DNA of 64,000 nucleotides from Veronia nyctiphanis (GTDB lineage Bacteria; Pseudomonadota; Gammaproteobacteria; Enterobacterales; Vibrionaceae): NCBI RefSeq assembly GCF_004116385.1, contig NZ_PEIB01000003.1, positions 124,001 to 188,000 of the forward strand, read 5' to 3'. Shown piece by piece: positions 51,501 to 60,938 of this stretch (position 1 is its first letter; each line of letters starts with the position of its first letter). The notes under the pieces were generated by a model. It saw only the letters and a program-made list of their open reading frames with translations, ran no database searches and was not told where the DNA came from. The position numbers and the translations under genes were made by a program.

Positions 51501-53343
51501 GTTATCCAAACATATCCGTTTGGTAGCAGCGTTTAACCACATGCATATCTTTATTGATCCAGAGCCAGAATCTGGACCGAGTTGGAAAGAGCGTGATCGT
51601 CTGTTCAAGCTTCCTCGTTCGAGTTGGGAAGATTACAACGCTAAGTTAATTTCCAAAGGCGGCGGTATCTTCTCACGCCGGTCAAAATCTATCTCGCTGA
51701 CACCAGAAATCCAAAAAATGATTGGTACGCAGCGCGCTACGATGACACCAAACGACCTGATCAAACAACTGCTCCACATGAAAGTCGATCTGCTGTGGAA
51801 TGGCGGTATCGGTACTTATGTGAAAGCCGAATCTGAAACACATGCCGAAGTGGGTGACCGTGCAAACGATGCACTCCGTGTTAATGGCAGTGAGCTAGGA
51901 GCCCGCATTGTTGGAGAGGGCGGTAACTTGGGTATGACCCAGTTGGCCCGGATGGAGTTCGCGCTAAAAGGTGGTCGCGTCAACACAGACTTTATCGATA
52001 ACGTCGGTGGTGTTGATTGCTCTGATAACGAAGTGAACATCAAAATTCTGCTCAATGGCTTAGTAGCTGCAGGCGAGTTAACGTTCAAGAAACGTAACCA
52101 AATTTTGGAGAGCATGGAAGACGAAGTGTCTGAGATTGTTCTTGAGGATGCTTATGTACAGAGTGAATCAATCTCTGTTACTCATAAGCAGCAGGTATCG
52201 TTATTGAAAGAGCAAATCCGCTTTATCCATCAGTTGGAAAAAGAGGGTAAACTCGATAGAAACCTTGAGCATTTACCAGACGATGAAGCACTTTCTGAAC
52301 GTCAGCTTCGTGGTCAAGGTTTAACTCGACCTGAACTGGCCGTGCTGGTTGCGTATGGAAAAATGGTGCTAAAAGAGCAATTGGTCGTTGATGAAGTTTC
52401 TACGGACCCGCACTTTGGCAAGTTCCTTCCAGCTTATTTCCCACAAGAGTTACAGCGTAACTATCTTGCAGAAATGGAAACCCACCCACTGAGAGCTGAA
52501 ATCATTGCTACGGCACTGGCTAATCAAATGTCCAATGACATGGCATTTAACTTTGTCAGCCGCATGCAGGATGAGACGGGTGCCAGCGTTTCTGAAATCT
52601 CGAAAGCTTATGCGATTTCACGTGAAGTTTTTGAGTTTGGAGACCTGTTCGAGAAAATCCGCAAACTAGACAATAAGATTTCAGCAGATATTCAATATCA
52701 GCTTATGTTCCGTTGTCGCCGTATGCTTCGTCGTTCTACAAGATGGATCCTGCGTAATCAGGCTAAGGGTCAGAGCATAGAAGAGCAAGTAAACTTCTAT
52801 CGTCCGGCAATCCAAAATCTTGCTAAGAATATGGATAAGTATCTTGTTCACTCTGAGATGAAAGAACACAAAGACCAGGCGACTGCATTAGTCAAAAAAG
52901 GTGTGCCTCAATCAATTGCAGATAAGATCAGTCGCTTAACAAGCCTATACTCCGGTATGGACATTGCGCAGGTGTCAGAACAACTCGACATGCCGTTTGA
53001 GTTGGTTTCGAAACTCTACTTTGTCCTTGGTGATAAGTTGTCACTGCATTGGTTCCTCAAACAGATCACTAACCAACCTGTTGAGAACCACTGGCAAGCA
53101 CTTGCTCGTGCGTCTTTCCGTGAAGATCTCGATTGGCAGCAGCGTGTGTTGACGGGACAGATCTTGGCAGGAATGAGCAAAGGCGATAAAGCAGAGAAGG
53201 GGCTTGAGAATTGGATGGAGGACAACTCTGTCATTCTCGGTCGCTGGGAAAGCATGGTTGCGGAATTCAAAGTGGGTTCAGCACATGAGTTTGCGAAATT
53301 CTCTGTCGCACTGCGTGAGCTGACGTTATTAAGTTTGAATTAA
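48526..53343 (+). CDS. gdhB: Large NAD-dependent glutamate dehydrogenase (L-GDH180 class)
   Basis: 1605 residues, the size of this class (about 1600). Oxidative deamination of glutamate to 2-oxoglutarate. Long N-terminal ACT-like regulatory part (V-T-P-D-A-P-F-L-V-D-S-V near 105), then the catalytic core from about 790: G-G-L-R-W-S-D-R-Q-E-D-F-R-T-E-I-L-G-L, V-P-V-G-A-K-G-G-F with the catalytic Lys, A-I-G-D-M-A-G-D-V-F-G-N-G-M-L and G-G-I-G-T-Y. C-terminal helical region follows. TTTGGAG precedes ATG. Terminator 20 bases downstream. Confidence 0.95.
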   Translation: MTARDPIVPVLLEKVYSLIEEKLDSTQQPLVETLAKRILGPISDDDLQERNESDLYGAVISLWHHINHFDQSKIFVKVFNPTLSGNGWQSTHTIVEIVTPDAPFLVDSVRMALNRLDITTHLMLNGPHNIVKNAKGQVTEIGSENGFRQAVFHVEIDRMTDKKAMAELENELTETLHDVSLVVNDWQLMRDKLKSIITTLKKEKPNVDADRQQEAIEFLDWISVHNFTFMGYKYYELNAVEGDHILKPCAEKGLGLAGKDPKNPDGVKLSEMPESARVAALKKEILVINKSSSKSRVHRPAYVDYIGVKRFDKKGNVIGEHRFTGLYASSAYNQSTASIPVLKNKVQRILDLSGYYKGTHSWKALANIIENFPRDELFQATESEMLDIGMGIVQVQDRDMLRVFVRRDPFGRFFSCMVYVSRERYNTEFRAASQKILKQYFGSTQTVEFNTFFSESPLARTHYIVRVDNNNFDIDVKKLENNLTEAASTWDDRLQAAVIANFGESKGTPIAKRYMKAFPRSYTEVMLPGSAVADIERLQGLNDENKLDMLFYRQQEESTDSKAVRLKLFQKDDTIHLSDVMPMLENLGLRVIGETPYRIWTSDETEYSILDFAMLHSADNSVDLSEARERFQEAFADIWHGKLESDGFNRLVLNAGLTGREVTILRSYARYMRQVGFPFSQQYIEETLATHAELSRLLVDLFNKRFDPALHSDKATDKLFEKIEALLENVESLDDDRIIRRYMEMIMATLRTNYFQTDSETGELKHYLSFKLEPTKIPEIPQPVPKFEIFVYSPDIEGVHLRGGKVARGGLRWSDRQEDFRTEILGLVKAQQVKNTVIVPVGAKGGFVCKKQHSMHNRDEIFAEGQRCYKMFIRGLLDVTDNIVEGNLTPPMNVVRHDEDDPYLVVAADKGTATFSDLANSVSEDYNFWLGDAFASGGSNGYDHKAMGITAKGAWESVKRHFREVDIDCQETDFTCVAIGDMAGDVFGNGMLLSKHIRLVAAFNHMHIFIDPEPESGPSWKERDRLFKLPRSSWEDYNAKLISKGGGIFSRRSKSISLTPEIQKMIGTQRATMTPNDLIKQLLHMKVDLLWNGGIGTYVKAESETHAEVGDRANDALRVNGSELGARIVGEGGNLGMTQLARMEFALKGGRVNTDFIDNVGGVDCSDNEVNIKILLNGLVAAGELTFKKRNQILESMEDEVSEIVLEDAYVQSESISVTHKQQVSLLKEQIRFIHQLEKEGKLDRNLEHLPDDEALSERQLRGQGLTRPELAVLVAYGKMVLKEQLVVDEVSTDPHFGKFLPAYFPQELQRNYLAEMETHPLRAEIIATALANQMSNDMAFNFVSRMQDETGASVSEISKAYAISREVFEFGDLFEKIRKLDNKISADIQYQLMFRCRRMLRRSTRWILRNQAKGQSIEEQVNFYRPAIQNLAKNMDKYLVHSEMKEHKDQATALVKKGVPQSIADKISRLTSLYSGMDIAQVSEQLDMPFELVSKLYFVLGDKLSLHWFLKQITNQPVENHWQALARASFREDLDWQQRVLTGQILAGMSKGDKAEKGLENWMEDNSVILGRWESMVAEFKVGSAHEFAKFSVALRELTLLSLN

Positions 53344-53363
53344 AACGCCAATAAGATGATAAT

Positions 53364-53390
53364 ACAGCCCCGATGATTCGGGGCTTTTTT
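53364..53390 (+). terminator. Terminator of gdhB
   Basis: AGCCCCG-ATGATT-CGGGGCTTTTTT. Confidence 0.92.
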
Positions 53391-53401
53391 ATGGAGGATA
53401 C

Positions 53402-54412
53402 ATGATGTACCGCCTCGCCAGATCAGTGTTTTTTAAATTAGACGCTGAAAAGGCACACGATTTAACAATTAAAAACCTTTCTCGCTTTACTGGCACTCCT
53501 CTTGATGTCGTCTATCGCCAAAATCTTCCTCCTCGTCCCGTACAGGTCATGGGCTTACATTTTAGAAACCCAATTGGTTTGGCCGCAGGCCTGGATAAAA
53601 ATGGTGAATGTATAGATGCATTTGGCGCAATGGGCTTCGGCTTTGTTGAAGTGGGCACGGTAACACCGAGGCCTCAGTCAGGTAATAACAAACCTCGTCT
53701 ATTCCGTGTTGAACCGGGCGAGGGCATTATTAATCGCATGGGGTTTAATAACCACGGTGTTGATGCGCTGATAGAAAATGTAAAAAAAGCTTCTTATGAC
53801 GGTGTTCTGGGTATCAACATTGGCAAGAATAAAGATACACCGTTAGAAAAGGGTAAAGATGACTATTTAATTTGTATGGACAAGGTGTATGAACATGCGG
53901 GTTATATTACTGTCAATATCTCTTCACCAAACACCCCAGGTTTAAGATCCTTACAATACGGCGAAGCATTGGACGATCTTTTGTCGTCGTTAAAGATCAA
54001 GCAGAAAGATCTTGCGGAGAAGCATGGAAAGTATGTTCCTGTGACGTTGAAGATCGCGCCGGATCTTGATCATGAAGAATTAGTCCAAATTGCTGATGCG
54101 CTGGTGAGACACAAAATCGATGGAGTAATTGGAACCAACACAACGTTGGATCGTACACTTGTCGATGGCATGCCTTTTGCGCATGAGCAGGGTGGGTTGT
54201 CCGGTCGTCCTCTACAAAACCGTAGCACTGAAGTCGTCAGACTCCTTCGTGAGGAGTTAAAAGGTCAGTTACCTATTATCGGTGTGGGTGGTATTGACTC
54301 AGTAATCTCAGCGAAAGAGAAAATGCAGTCAGGTGCCGATCTACTGCAGGTTTATTCTGGTTTCATTTACCATGGTCCGGCACTTGTCAAACGCCTTGTT
54401 CGAAATATTTAG
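53402..54412 (+). CDS. pyrD: Dihydroorotate dehydrogenase (class 2, quinone-linked)
   Basis: 336 residues, as in E. coli. Oxidises dihydroorotate to orotate at the inner membrane with FMN and ubiquinone. N-terminal amphipathic helix (R-S-V-F-F-K-L), then [24 protein letters not shown], the catalytic Ser in N-I-S-S-P-N-T-P-G, and G-V-G-G-I near the end. GGAGG at 53393-53397; ATG 53405 (M-Y-R) has better spacing than ATG 53402 and may be the true start. Confidence 0.96.
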   Translation: MMYRLARSVFFKLDAEKAHDLTIKNLSRFTGTPLDVVYRQNLPPRPVQVMGLHFRNPIGLAAGLDKNGECIDAFGAMGFGFVEVGTVTPRPQSGNNKPRLFRVEPGEGIINRMGFNNHGVDALIENVKKASYDGVLGINIGKNKDTPLEKGKDDYLICMDKVYEHAGYITVNISSPNTPGLRSLQYGEALDDLLSSLKIKQKDLAEKHGKYVPVTLKIAPDLDHEELVQIADALVRHKIDGVIGTNTTLDRTLVDGMPFAHEQGGLSGRPLQNRSTEVVRLLREELKGQLPIIGVGGIDSVISAKEKMQSGADLLQVYSGFIYHGPALVKRLVRNI

Positions 54413-54441
54413 CGAAATAAATTAAGTATTTAGTACAAATA

Positions 54442-54468
54442 GAGGGGGATTTCTTCCCCTTTTTTTTT
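54442..54468 (+). terminator. Terminator of pyrD
   Basis: GAGGGGGA-TTTC-TTCCCCTTTTTTTT, about 30 bases after the stop. Confidence 0.85.
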
Positions 54469-54563
54469 ACCTCCTGCCCGTTACACTCACCTTAACACTT
54501 AATACTGGCCATGTGCATCCAGAACAACGTGCACGACGTTCTTGCAATATGCAGGAGAACATC

Positions 54564-55112
54564 ATGTTAAAACCAAACAGCTCTTGGAAATGGTATTTTG
54601 ATACCGATACCGACTCGCTGATGCTCGAACTAGGGCAGGATATGGTGTTCAAAGTCGCAATTGCCAGTAAGCATCTTATCCCCGATGCGTTCATGGATAT
54701 CCCATTCTCAGTCGATGACGCATCATTATTTCATCTGTATAGCGATGGGTTAACCGGATTATCATTATCTGGCCCTCGTAAAGCAGAGCTCGTATTAAAT
54801 GCAGTGGCTGCAAACCGCTTTCACAAACCATTACTTCCTAAAAGCTGGTTCTTTCAGGACATCGGGGGGGACCTGTCACCAGAAACAGGCTCAATCGTTG
54901 AATTGAAAACCGAAACAGGCAAAGCACCGTTTTTAGTCATTGAAAACTCAGGAGCTGCCTCATTGTGCATGCTAGCTGCTGAAGCTGACCTAGCGCTGAC
55001 TGGTAAAAAGAACATGGTATTTTGTGAAGCGATAAAGGTGATGAACGACCGACTTTGTCCATATCAAAATAAACAAGACAAAGGAAAAGGGCGTTATGCA
55101 CTGGTGGGCTAG
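54564..55112 (+). CDS. zapC: Cell-division protein ZapC
   Basis: 182 residues from ATG 54564, with CAGGAG six bases upstream; a longer frame from 54513 is not supported. ZapC binds FtsZ and bundles protofilaments at the Z-ring. Recognised by W-K-W-Y-F-D near residue 8, L-I-P-D-A-F near 37, S-V-D-D-A-S-L-F near 50, K-A-E-L-V-L-N-A near 72, L-P-K-S-W-F-F near 90, and E-A-I-K-V-M-N-D-R-L near 160. Position after pyrD is the conserved one. Confidence 0.9.
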   Translation: MLKPNSSWKWYFDTDTDSLMLELGQDMVFKVAIASKHLIPDAFMDIPFSVDDASLFHLYSDGLTGLSLSGPRKAELVLNAVAANRFHKPLLPKSWFFQDIGGDLSPETGSIVELKTETGKAPFLVIENSGAASLCMLAAEADLALTGKKNMVFCEAIKVMNDRLCPYQNKQDKGKGRYALVG

Positions 55113-55139
55113 CCGTTTAAGCGGCTAGCCCAACTTTTT
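55107..55139 (+). terminator. Terminator of zapC, overlapping the stop codon
   Basis: GGGCTAGCCG (55107-55116), loop TTTAAG, CGGCTAGCCC (55123-55132), then AACTTTTTT. The left arm contains the zapC stop TAG, so translation to the end would disturb the hairpin. Confidence 0.88.
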
Positions 55140-55342
55140 TCTCATACCTGCCAGTCATAGTGTTATCGACAGCCATCTCTTTACTCTTAGTTTACTCCCT
55201 CACTGTAAGTTTCTCCGTTTGTGTTACTAGCGCTTATCAGCGTACCATTCAGAATGCTCTTCCAGCAGGGCACGAAACCTAATCTTTCTGCAAAATTAAT
55301 CAAATTTTGTATAAAAAATATATTAATTTCTTCTCATATTTA

Positions 55343-55358
55343 AGTGATATAAATCACA
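55343..55358. promoter_or_regulatory. CRP-like site
   Basis: AGTGATATAAATCACA fits the CRP/FNR-fold consensus TGTGA-N6-TCACA with one mismatch. It is about 550 bases from the nearest downstream gene. Confidence 0.5.
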
Positions 55359-55498
55359 AAAGTATTTTCTTTATGTCTGTCGTAATGGTCACTTACTTGT
55401 CAATTTTGGACTCAAAGTCAGACGTAAAATAGAAACAAATATCCATAAAATTCCCCTTTTTCTGTCTTGTCTCATTGGGAAAACTTAATCCTTCTCAC

Positions 55499-55514
55499 TC
55501 TGGTATATACCAGA
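55499..55514. promoter_or_regulatory. 16-bp perfect palindrome of GntR-operator type
   Basis: TCTGGTATATACCAGA. The TGGTATATACCA core resembles operators of GntR-family (FadR/UxuR-like) regulators; the actual binder is unknown. Confidence 0.45.
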
Positions 55515-55803
55515 TTTATAGTGAATATATATGTAATTCTGGTGTGTTTGATCAGAAATTAAAAATATTTTACACCTAATTGTCGGTCACTGGTCGTATG
55601 TGGGTATTCACTCACAATTCTATTGATGCTGAGTGTTAGCTTAAGTTAAAAAGGGTGAATGCCTTTTCAAGCCTCTGAGTAATTGATGTTTTATAGTTTC
55701 CATGAAGAAACAATTATACGTGTAGGTTGTCTTGTTTTATGTAAGGTTTTGATTGGGTCTGACGGCATATGATGTGGACAAGGGGCATGGCAACTTTTCA
55801 AAT

Positions 55804-55822
55804 TTTTTCACGTCGTGAAAAA
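55804..55822. promoter_or_regulatory. Palindrome upstream of rlmL
   Basis: TTTTTCACG-T-CGTGAAAAA, 9-bp arms around one base, 85 bases before the rlmL ATG. Operator-like; regulator unknown. Confidence 0.4.
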
Positions 55823-55906
55823 GTCAGATGTATCTGAACCTATAAGCGAGATAACTCACATTTATTCGGGTATAATCGCGCGCAACATTCCTAAGACTAC
55901 AAGTAC

Positions 55907-58039
55907 ATGAATCAATATCTCGCTATATCCTCGCGTGGACTCGAAAACATACTGGCTGAAGAACTCATTGAACTAGGTGCCAGCAATGTAAAAGCAGGAA
56001 ATGCTGGTGTTCGCTTTCGAGCTGACGAAAAAACGCTATACACATGTTGTCTGTGGAGCCGACTGGCTTCACGATTTATTCTGGTATTAAGCGAGTTCAC
56101 TGTTCGCGACGATATGGATTTATACCTTGGGGCTTCAGCAATAAATTGGCCAAGTTTATTTAGTGAGAGAAAGCGTATTGCTGTTGATTTCAATGGTACT
56201 AACCGCGAAATACGCAATAGCCAGTATGGTGCGCTAAAAATTAAAGATGCCATTGTCGATCGCTTCACTAAGGCTGATCTAGAACGCCCGAGTATTGATA
56301 GAGAACAGCCAGATATTCGCGTTCATATGCGTCTTTCACGTGAAAATGGCCTGCTAGGTATCGATATGGTAGGTAGCGGTCTTCACCAAAGAGGTTACCG
56401 CACGGAAGCTGGGGCTGCGCCTCTACGTGAGACAAATGCTGCTGCCCTGATCAAGAAAAGCGGATGGACAGCTGATAAGGCTTTGCTAGATCCCATGTGT
56501 GGTTCGGGAACTTTGTTGATAGAAGCTGCGATGTTGGCCGCAAGTGTGGCGCCCGGTTTACGAAGAAAACGCTGGGGTTTTGAAGCATTAAAATCTTTTG
56601 AGCGAGAGAAATGGCTTGAAGTGCACGCAGAAGTGACTGTGAAGTCTAAACGCGGTCCAGCTAAATGCGAAACACGTTTTTTTGGTTTCGATAATGATCG
56701 TAGAGTGTTGGAAACTGCAAAAGCAAATGCTCGCAGAGCTGGCGTAGCTGATCTCATTGAGTTTGTTAATTCAGATGCCAGTGAATTAACTAAACCTGAT
56801 GGATTTAATGAAGGGCATATTATATCTAACCCACCATATGGTGAAAGATTGGGTACAACACCAAGCCTGATTGCTTTATACACTCAGCTTGGTGTTCAGC
56901 TCAAAACACATTTCGTTGGCTCGACTGCGTCAATATACTCAGGGTCAGACGAACTTCTAAGCTGTATTCGTATGCGTGCCGACAGCAAATATAAGCTTCG
57001 AAATGGTGCGCTTGATTGTCTGATGAAAAATTATTCTATCACTGCCCGTGGTGAAGTGGAGTCAGATAAGGCGGGAAAACAACCTGCGGCCGACGTAGCC
57101 CCGGAGTTTGCAAACCGTCTAAAGAAAAACATCAAGAAATTAGATAAATGGGCAAAACAACAAAGTATTGACTGCTATCGTTTATATGACTCTGATCTTC
57201 CTGAATACAACGCAGCGATAGACAGATACAAAGACTTTATCGTTATTCAGGAATATGCGGCCCCAAAATCTATCCCCGAAGAGAAAGCAAGACGACGCCT
57301 TCTTGATATCGTCCGAGCAACAATCAGTGTAACGGGTGTGAATGCGAACAAAGTTGTCTTGAAAACCCGCGAAAAGCAAAAAGGCGACAACCAATATCAG
57401 AAGTTATCTGACGCTAAACGTTATTTGAAAGTCCAAGAATATGATGTCGACTTTGAGGTCAATCTTGAAGACTACCTTGATACTGGTTTATTCCTAGATC
57501 ATCGAAATACTCGAAAAATGCTGGGTGAGAAGGCAAAAGGAAAAGACTTTCTGAATCTTTTCGCATACACAGGAACAGCTTCCGTGCATGCTGCAGCTGG
57601 CGGTGCGCGCTCAACGACAACGATAGACATGTCTAAAACGTATTTGACATGGGCTGAGCGAAACATGAAATTAAATGGGAAAGTCGGCAGACAACACCAA
57701 TTCATTCATGCTGACTGTCTCAAATGGTTGTCAGAAGCGGATCGTCAGTTTGATCTTATTTTTATTGATCCTCCCACTTTTTCAACGTCGAAAAGAATGG
57801 ATGCAACCTTTGATGTTCAGCGGGATCATATTCGACTTATGACAGATCTAAAACGATTGTTAAAAACGGGTGGAGAGATCGTCTTCTCGAATAACAAGCG
57901 TAAATTCAAAATGGATATTGAATCTCTAGAGGCTTTGGGTCTTTCGGCCATTAACATTACCGAGAAATCCATCCCGCTAGACTTTGTGAGAAACAAACAT
58001 ATTCACAACTGTTGGATCATCTCACACAAGGAAGGGTGA
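55907..58039 (+). CDS. rlmL: 23S rRNA methyltransferase RlmKL (G2445 / G2069)
   Basis: 710 residues, a natural fusion as in E. coli. THUMP domain first (about 45-155), then the RlmL methyltransferase with D-P-M-C-G-S-G-T near 195 and the N-P-P-Y-G-E-R motif near 310, then the RlmK half with N-L-F-A-Y-T-G near 545 and D-P-P-T-F-S near 620. Makes m2G2445 and m7G2069 in 23S rRNA. The TGA overlaps the next start as TGATG. Confidence 0.95.
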   Translation: MNQYLAISSRGLENILAEELIELGASNVKAGNAGVRFRADEKTLYTCCLWSRLASRFILVLSEFTVRDDMDLYLGASAINWPSLFSERKRIAVDFNGTNREIRNSQYGALKIKDAIVDRFTKADLERPSIDREQPDIRVHMRLSRENGLLGIDMVGSGLHQRGYRTEAGAAPLRETNAAALIKKSGWTADKALLDPMCGSGTLLIEAAMLAASVAPGLRRKRWGFEALKSFEREKWLEVHAEVTVKSKRGPAKCETRFFGFDNDRRVLETAKANARRAGVADLIEFVNSDASELTKPDGFNEGHIISNPPYGERLGTTPSLIALYTQLGVQLKTHFVGSTASIYSGSDELLSCIRMRADSKYKLRNGALDCLMKNYSITARGEVESDKAGKQPAADVAPEFANRLKKNIKKLDKWAKQQSIDCYRLYDSDLPEYNAAIDRYKDFIVIQEYAAPKSIPEEKARRRLLDIVRATISVTGVNANKVVLKTREKQKGDNQYQKLSDAKRYLKVQEYDVDFEVNLEDYLDTGLFLDHRNTRKMLGEKAKGKDFLNLFAYTGTASVHAAAGGARSTTTIDMSKTYLTWAERNMKLNGKVGRQHQFIHADCLKWLSEADRQFDLIFIDPPTFSTSKRMDATFDVQRDHIRLMTDLKRLLKTGGEIVFSNNKRKFKMDIESLEALGLSAINITEKSIPLDFVRNKHIHNCWIISHKEG

Positions 58040-58293
58040 TGGCGCTCATTCTATACAGCACGGAAGGCTGTCATCTTTGCGAACAAGCATTTCAACTCTA
58101 TAGGGCGGTGGGCAGGACCACTGCCTTACTTGTTGTAGACATAGCTTTCGATGAAAAGCTGTTTTCTAGTTACGGTGTAACTATACCTGTTATTTCCCAT
58201 CAGAATGAAAATGATGAAATAATAGAAGAACTTGGATGGCCTTTTGACGAATCAGAATTATCAGCGTGGTTAAATAAGCATGGCATTAATTAA
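58039..58293 (+). CDS. Glutaredoxin-like protein
   Basis: 84 residues from ATG 58039, with GGAAGGG just upstream. Thioredoxin fold: Y-S-T-E-G-C-H-L-C-E near residue 5 (CxxC redox pair), then a cis-Pro motif (T-I-P-V-I near 53). Matches the glutaredoxin-family genes found between rlmL and uup in Vibrio. The substrate is unknown. Overlaps rlmL by one base and uup by 14, so the three form one operon. Confidence 0.8.
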   Translation: MALILYSTEGCHLCEQAFQLYRAVGRTTALLVVDIAFDEKLFSSYGVTIPVISHQNENDEIIEELGWPFDESELSAWLNKHGIN

Positions 58294-60205
58294 GATCACT
58301 AACGGCCAACTGGCATACGGTGACAACCCTTTACTCGATAACGCAGAATTTATCCTACAACCGAACGAGAGAGTATGTCTCGTTGGTAGAAATGGAGCAG
58401 GTAAATCGACGTTAATGAAAGTGATTAACGGCTTGGTTCATCTGGATGACGGCAGTATTAATCGCCAACAAGATCTAAAAGTATCTCGTCTGGAACAAGA
58501 TCCTCCACGAGATGCAGAAGGAACAGTCTTTGATTATGTATCTGAAGGCTTGGCAGAAGTTGGTGCACAATTAAAAGAGTATCACGACCTTCTGATAAAG
58601 ATCGAAACGGATCCAAGCGATCGACTGTTCAATCGACTGTCGTCGGTACAAGAAAAACTTGATCTAAATAATGCATGGCATTTTGAAAACCAAATAACGT
58701 CGGTTTTAGGTGCGCTCAAACTGGATGGTAATAAGAAGCTTGCCGAACTTTCGGGTGGTTGGCAGCGAAAAGCGGCGCTCGCAAGAGCCTTGGTTTGTGA
58801 TCCCGATGTATTGTTACTCGATGAGCCCACTAATCACCTTGATGTAAAAACGATCCTTTGGCTTGAGAATTTTTTGAAGGATTTTAAGGGAGCGATTATC
58901 TTTATTTCGCACGACAGGGCTTTCATTCGTGCAATGGCAACAAGGATCGTCGATCTGGATCGAGGCAAACTATCTTCATATCCTGGGGACTACGAGAAGT
59001 ATCTCGATGGCAAAGAAGAAGCTCTGCGTGTTGAAGCAGAACAAAACGCAGAATTTGACAAAAAGCTGGCTCAGGAAGAAGTGTGGATTCGACAGGGGAT
59101 CAAGGCTCGCAGAACCCGCAACGAAGGCAGAGTGAGGGCGCTTAAGCAATTGCGTAGAGAACGATCTGAGCGCATTGAGGTACAAGGTAAGGCAAACATT
59201 CAACTTGATGATGCGTCACGCTCAGGAAAGATCGTCTTTGAGGCCAAAGATATTAACTACAGTTGGGAAAACAATACTTTAGTTAAAGATTTCAGCTTCA
59301 ATATCATGCGTGGCGATAAAATCGCTTTAATTGGCCCTAATGGATGTGGAAAGAGCACTCTACTAAAGATCATGCTGCAACAGCTTGAACCGGAAGATGG
59401 CCACTTACATATTGGTACTAAGCTTGAAGTTGCTTACTTTGATCAATACCGTGAAATCCTAGATCCAGAGAAAACGGTTGTAGATAACCTTGCTGAAGGA
59501 AAGCTAGAAGTCGATGTAGGTGGCCGTAAGAGACACGTACTTGGCTACTTACAAGACTTCCTGTTCCATCCACGCCGCGCTCGTACCCCAGTCAAGGCGT
59601 TATCTGGTGGTGAGAAGAACCGATTATTGCTCGCTAAACTGTTCCTGAAGCCCGCAAACTTGCTAGTTCTTGATGAGCCAACCAATGATCTCGATATAGA
59701 AACGCTTGAGCTACTGGAAGAGTTGTTATCAAACTATCAGGGAACACTATTACTGGTGAGCCATGATCGTCAGTTTGTTGATAACACGGTGACTCACAGC
59801 TGGATATTCGAAGGTGAGGGGATAATCCACAAATATGTTGGTGGCTACCATGATGCCCAGCAGCAAAGGGAGAATTTCCTTGCGGCTACGACGGTTGCAG
59901 AGAAAAAAGTCACTGAAAAACCTGTGGAAGATACGTCATCTACGAAATCATCTAGTACTCAAAGTAAACCGGCGAAAAAGCTGTCTTATAAACTGCGACG
60001 AGAGCTTGAAGAGCTCCCGCAAAAACTTGAATCGTTAGAATTAGAGGTTGAAAAGTTACAGGGTGAGGTTAATGATCCTGAATTCTTCCAAAAAAGTAGT
60101 GAAGATACTGCGCCGATTCTCCAACGATTGAGTGATGCGGAAAGTGAGCTCGAGTCAGCTTTTGAGAGGTGGGAAGAACTTGAGTCATTGCAAAATGGTG
60201 ATTGA
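58280..60205 (+). CDS. uup: ABC-F ATPase Uup
   Basis: 641 residues. Two ATPase cassettes: G-R-N-G-A-G-K-S-T near 36 with L-S-G-G-W-Q-R-K and L-L-L-D-E-P-T-N-H-L-D, and G-P-N-G-C-G-K-S-T near 352 with L-S-G-G-E-K-N-R and L-V-L-D-E-P-T-N-D-L-D. Between them is the charged ABC-F linker (about 235-310), and at the end a coiled-coil domain (about 555-640), typical of Uup. Acts on ribosomes and on branched DNA intermediates (reduces precise transposon excision). Confidence 0.94.
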   Translation: MALIKITNGQLAYGDNPLLDNAEFILQPNERVCLVGRNGAGKSTLMKVINGLVHLDDGSINRQQDLKVSRLEQDPPRDAEGTVFDYVSEGLAEVGAQLKEYHDLLIKIETDPSDRLFNRLSSVQEKLDLNNAWHFENQITSVLGALKLDGNKKLAELSGGWQRKAALARALVCDPDVLLLDEPTNHLDVKTILWLENFLKDFKGAIIFISHDRAFIRAMATRIVDLDRGKLSSYPGDYEKYLDGKEEALRVEAEQNAEFDKKLAQEEVWIRQGIKARRTRNEGRVRALKQLRRERSERIEVQGKANIQLDDASRSGKIVFEAKDINYSWENNTLVKDFSFNIMRGDKIALIGPNGCGKSTLLKIMLQQLEPEDGHLHIGTKLEVAYFDQYREILDPEKTVVDNLAEGKLEVDVGGRKRHVLGYLQDFLFHPRRARTPVKALSGGEKNRLLLAKLFLKPANLLVLDEPTNDLDIETLELLEELLSNYQGTLLLVSHDRQFVDNTVTHSWIFEGEGIIHKYVGGYHDAQQQRENFLAATTVAEKKVTEKPVEDTSSTKSSSTQSKPAKKLSYKLRRELEELPQKLESLELEVEKLQGEVNDPEFFQKSSEDTAPILQRLSDAESELESAFERWEELESLQNGD

Positions 60206-60250
60206 ATACCCTTTGCAATAATTTAGGTATTTTCTCGTATTTACGACAAA

Positions 60251-60282
60251 TAAATAATGCCAGTTTATGCTGGCTTTATTTA
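60251..60282 (+). terminator. Terminator-like hairpin after uup
   Basis: TAAATAA-T-GCCAG / TTTATG / CTGGC-T-TTATTTA: an extended stem with one T-T mismatch. The U-run is weak. Confidence 0.6.
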
Positions 60283-60593
60283 GCTGCTTCCTAGCATCAA
60301 TATTCTCCTACCTGAAATCAAGAAAGTATATTAATTACTAATGACTTAGCGTAAATGCATGCATTTATAGACACCTATTGAGTATGGATAAGTTTGTCTA
60401 ACGCTTGTAATACCTATTTGCAAGCAAATTTAGTCAATCTTCCATAAACGTTCACAAATTGACCAAGTCTATGGATACTACCCTTGATAAATCTCCATCC
60501 TTGGATGATGCTTATTTATGACAGTTCAGCGAATATTCACCTTGCTGTAACTGCATTGTAAAAATGAATCATCAAAGGATGAGAGGTCGAACT
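60283..60593. other. Non-coding region upstream of rmf
   Basis: 311 bases. Contains the perfect 16-bp palindrome TAAATGCATGCATTTA at 60352-60367 and nothing else recognised. GAGAGG lies seven bases before the rmf ATG. A 30-base in-frame extension of rmf upstream is not supported. Confidence 0.45.
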
Positions 60594-60764
60594 ATGAAAA
60601 GACAGAAGCGAGATCGTTTGGAACGTGCCCAGTCAAAGGGCTATCAGGCTGGACTAAACGGTCGCTCCTCTGAAACTTGTCCTTATCAAGCCATGGATGC
60701 GCGAAGTTGCTGGCTAGGCGGCTGGCGTGATGGCAGAGATAACAAGGCTACCATGATGAAATAA
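60594..60764 (+). CDS. rmf: Ribosome modulation factor
   Basis: 56 residues. Begins M-K-R-Q-K-R-D-R-L-E-R-A and has G-Y-Q-A-G, C-P-Y-Q and W-L-G-G-W-R-D, all RMF marks. Converts 70S ribosomes to 100S dimers in stationary phase. Expected to be controlled by ppGpp, as in E. coli; the sequence shows no direct proof. Confidence 0.96.
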   Translation: MKRQKRDRLERAQSKGYQAGLNGRSSETCPYQAMDARSCWLGGWRDGRDNKATMMK

Positions 60765-60776
60765 CCATTTTTCGAC

Positions 60777-60800
60777 AGCCCCTTCTCAGGGGCTTACTTT
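60777..60800 (+). terminator. Terminator of rmf
   Basis: AGCCCCT-TCTC-AGGGGCT, then TACTTTT. Confidence 0.8.
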
Positions 60801-60882
60801 TAACCATTTAATGCACTATAACTAAATATTTTCAATCCAAGGTAGTTAGAAAATATTAAATTGATGACGTTTCTCAATGAAG

Positions 60883-60904
60883 AATGCCACACAAAGGTGG
60901 CATT
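60883..60904 (-). terminator. Terminator-like hairpin after fabA
   Basis: AATGCCAC / GTGGCATT, 8-bp stem, 35 bases beyond the fabA stop; on the minus strand it is followed by CTTCATT. Confidence 0.6.
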
Positions 60905-60938
60905 TGGTTAACTTGTCAGAAGTAGGGGTTGAAGAACT

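Larger units (their letters stand above)
55140..55906. other. Long AT-rich gene-free region with several palindromes
   Basis: The longest non-coding stretch in the window. No frame has a convincing start or family. It contains three symmetric sites, listed separately at 55343, 55499 and 55804, and ends at the rlmL start. Its size exceeds what the rlmL promoter alone needs; a small RNA gene is possible but no terminator-like hairpin with a T-run was found. Confidence 0.5.
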
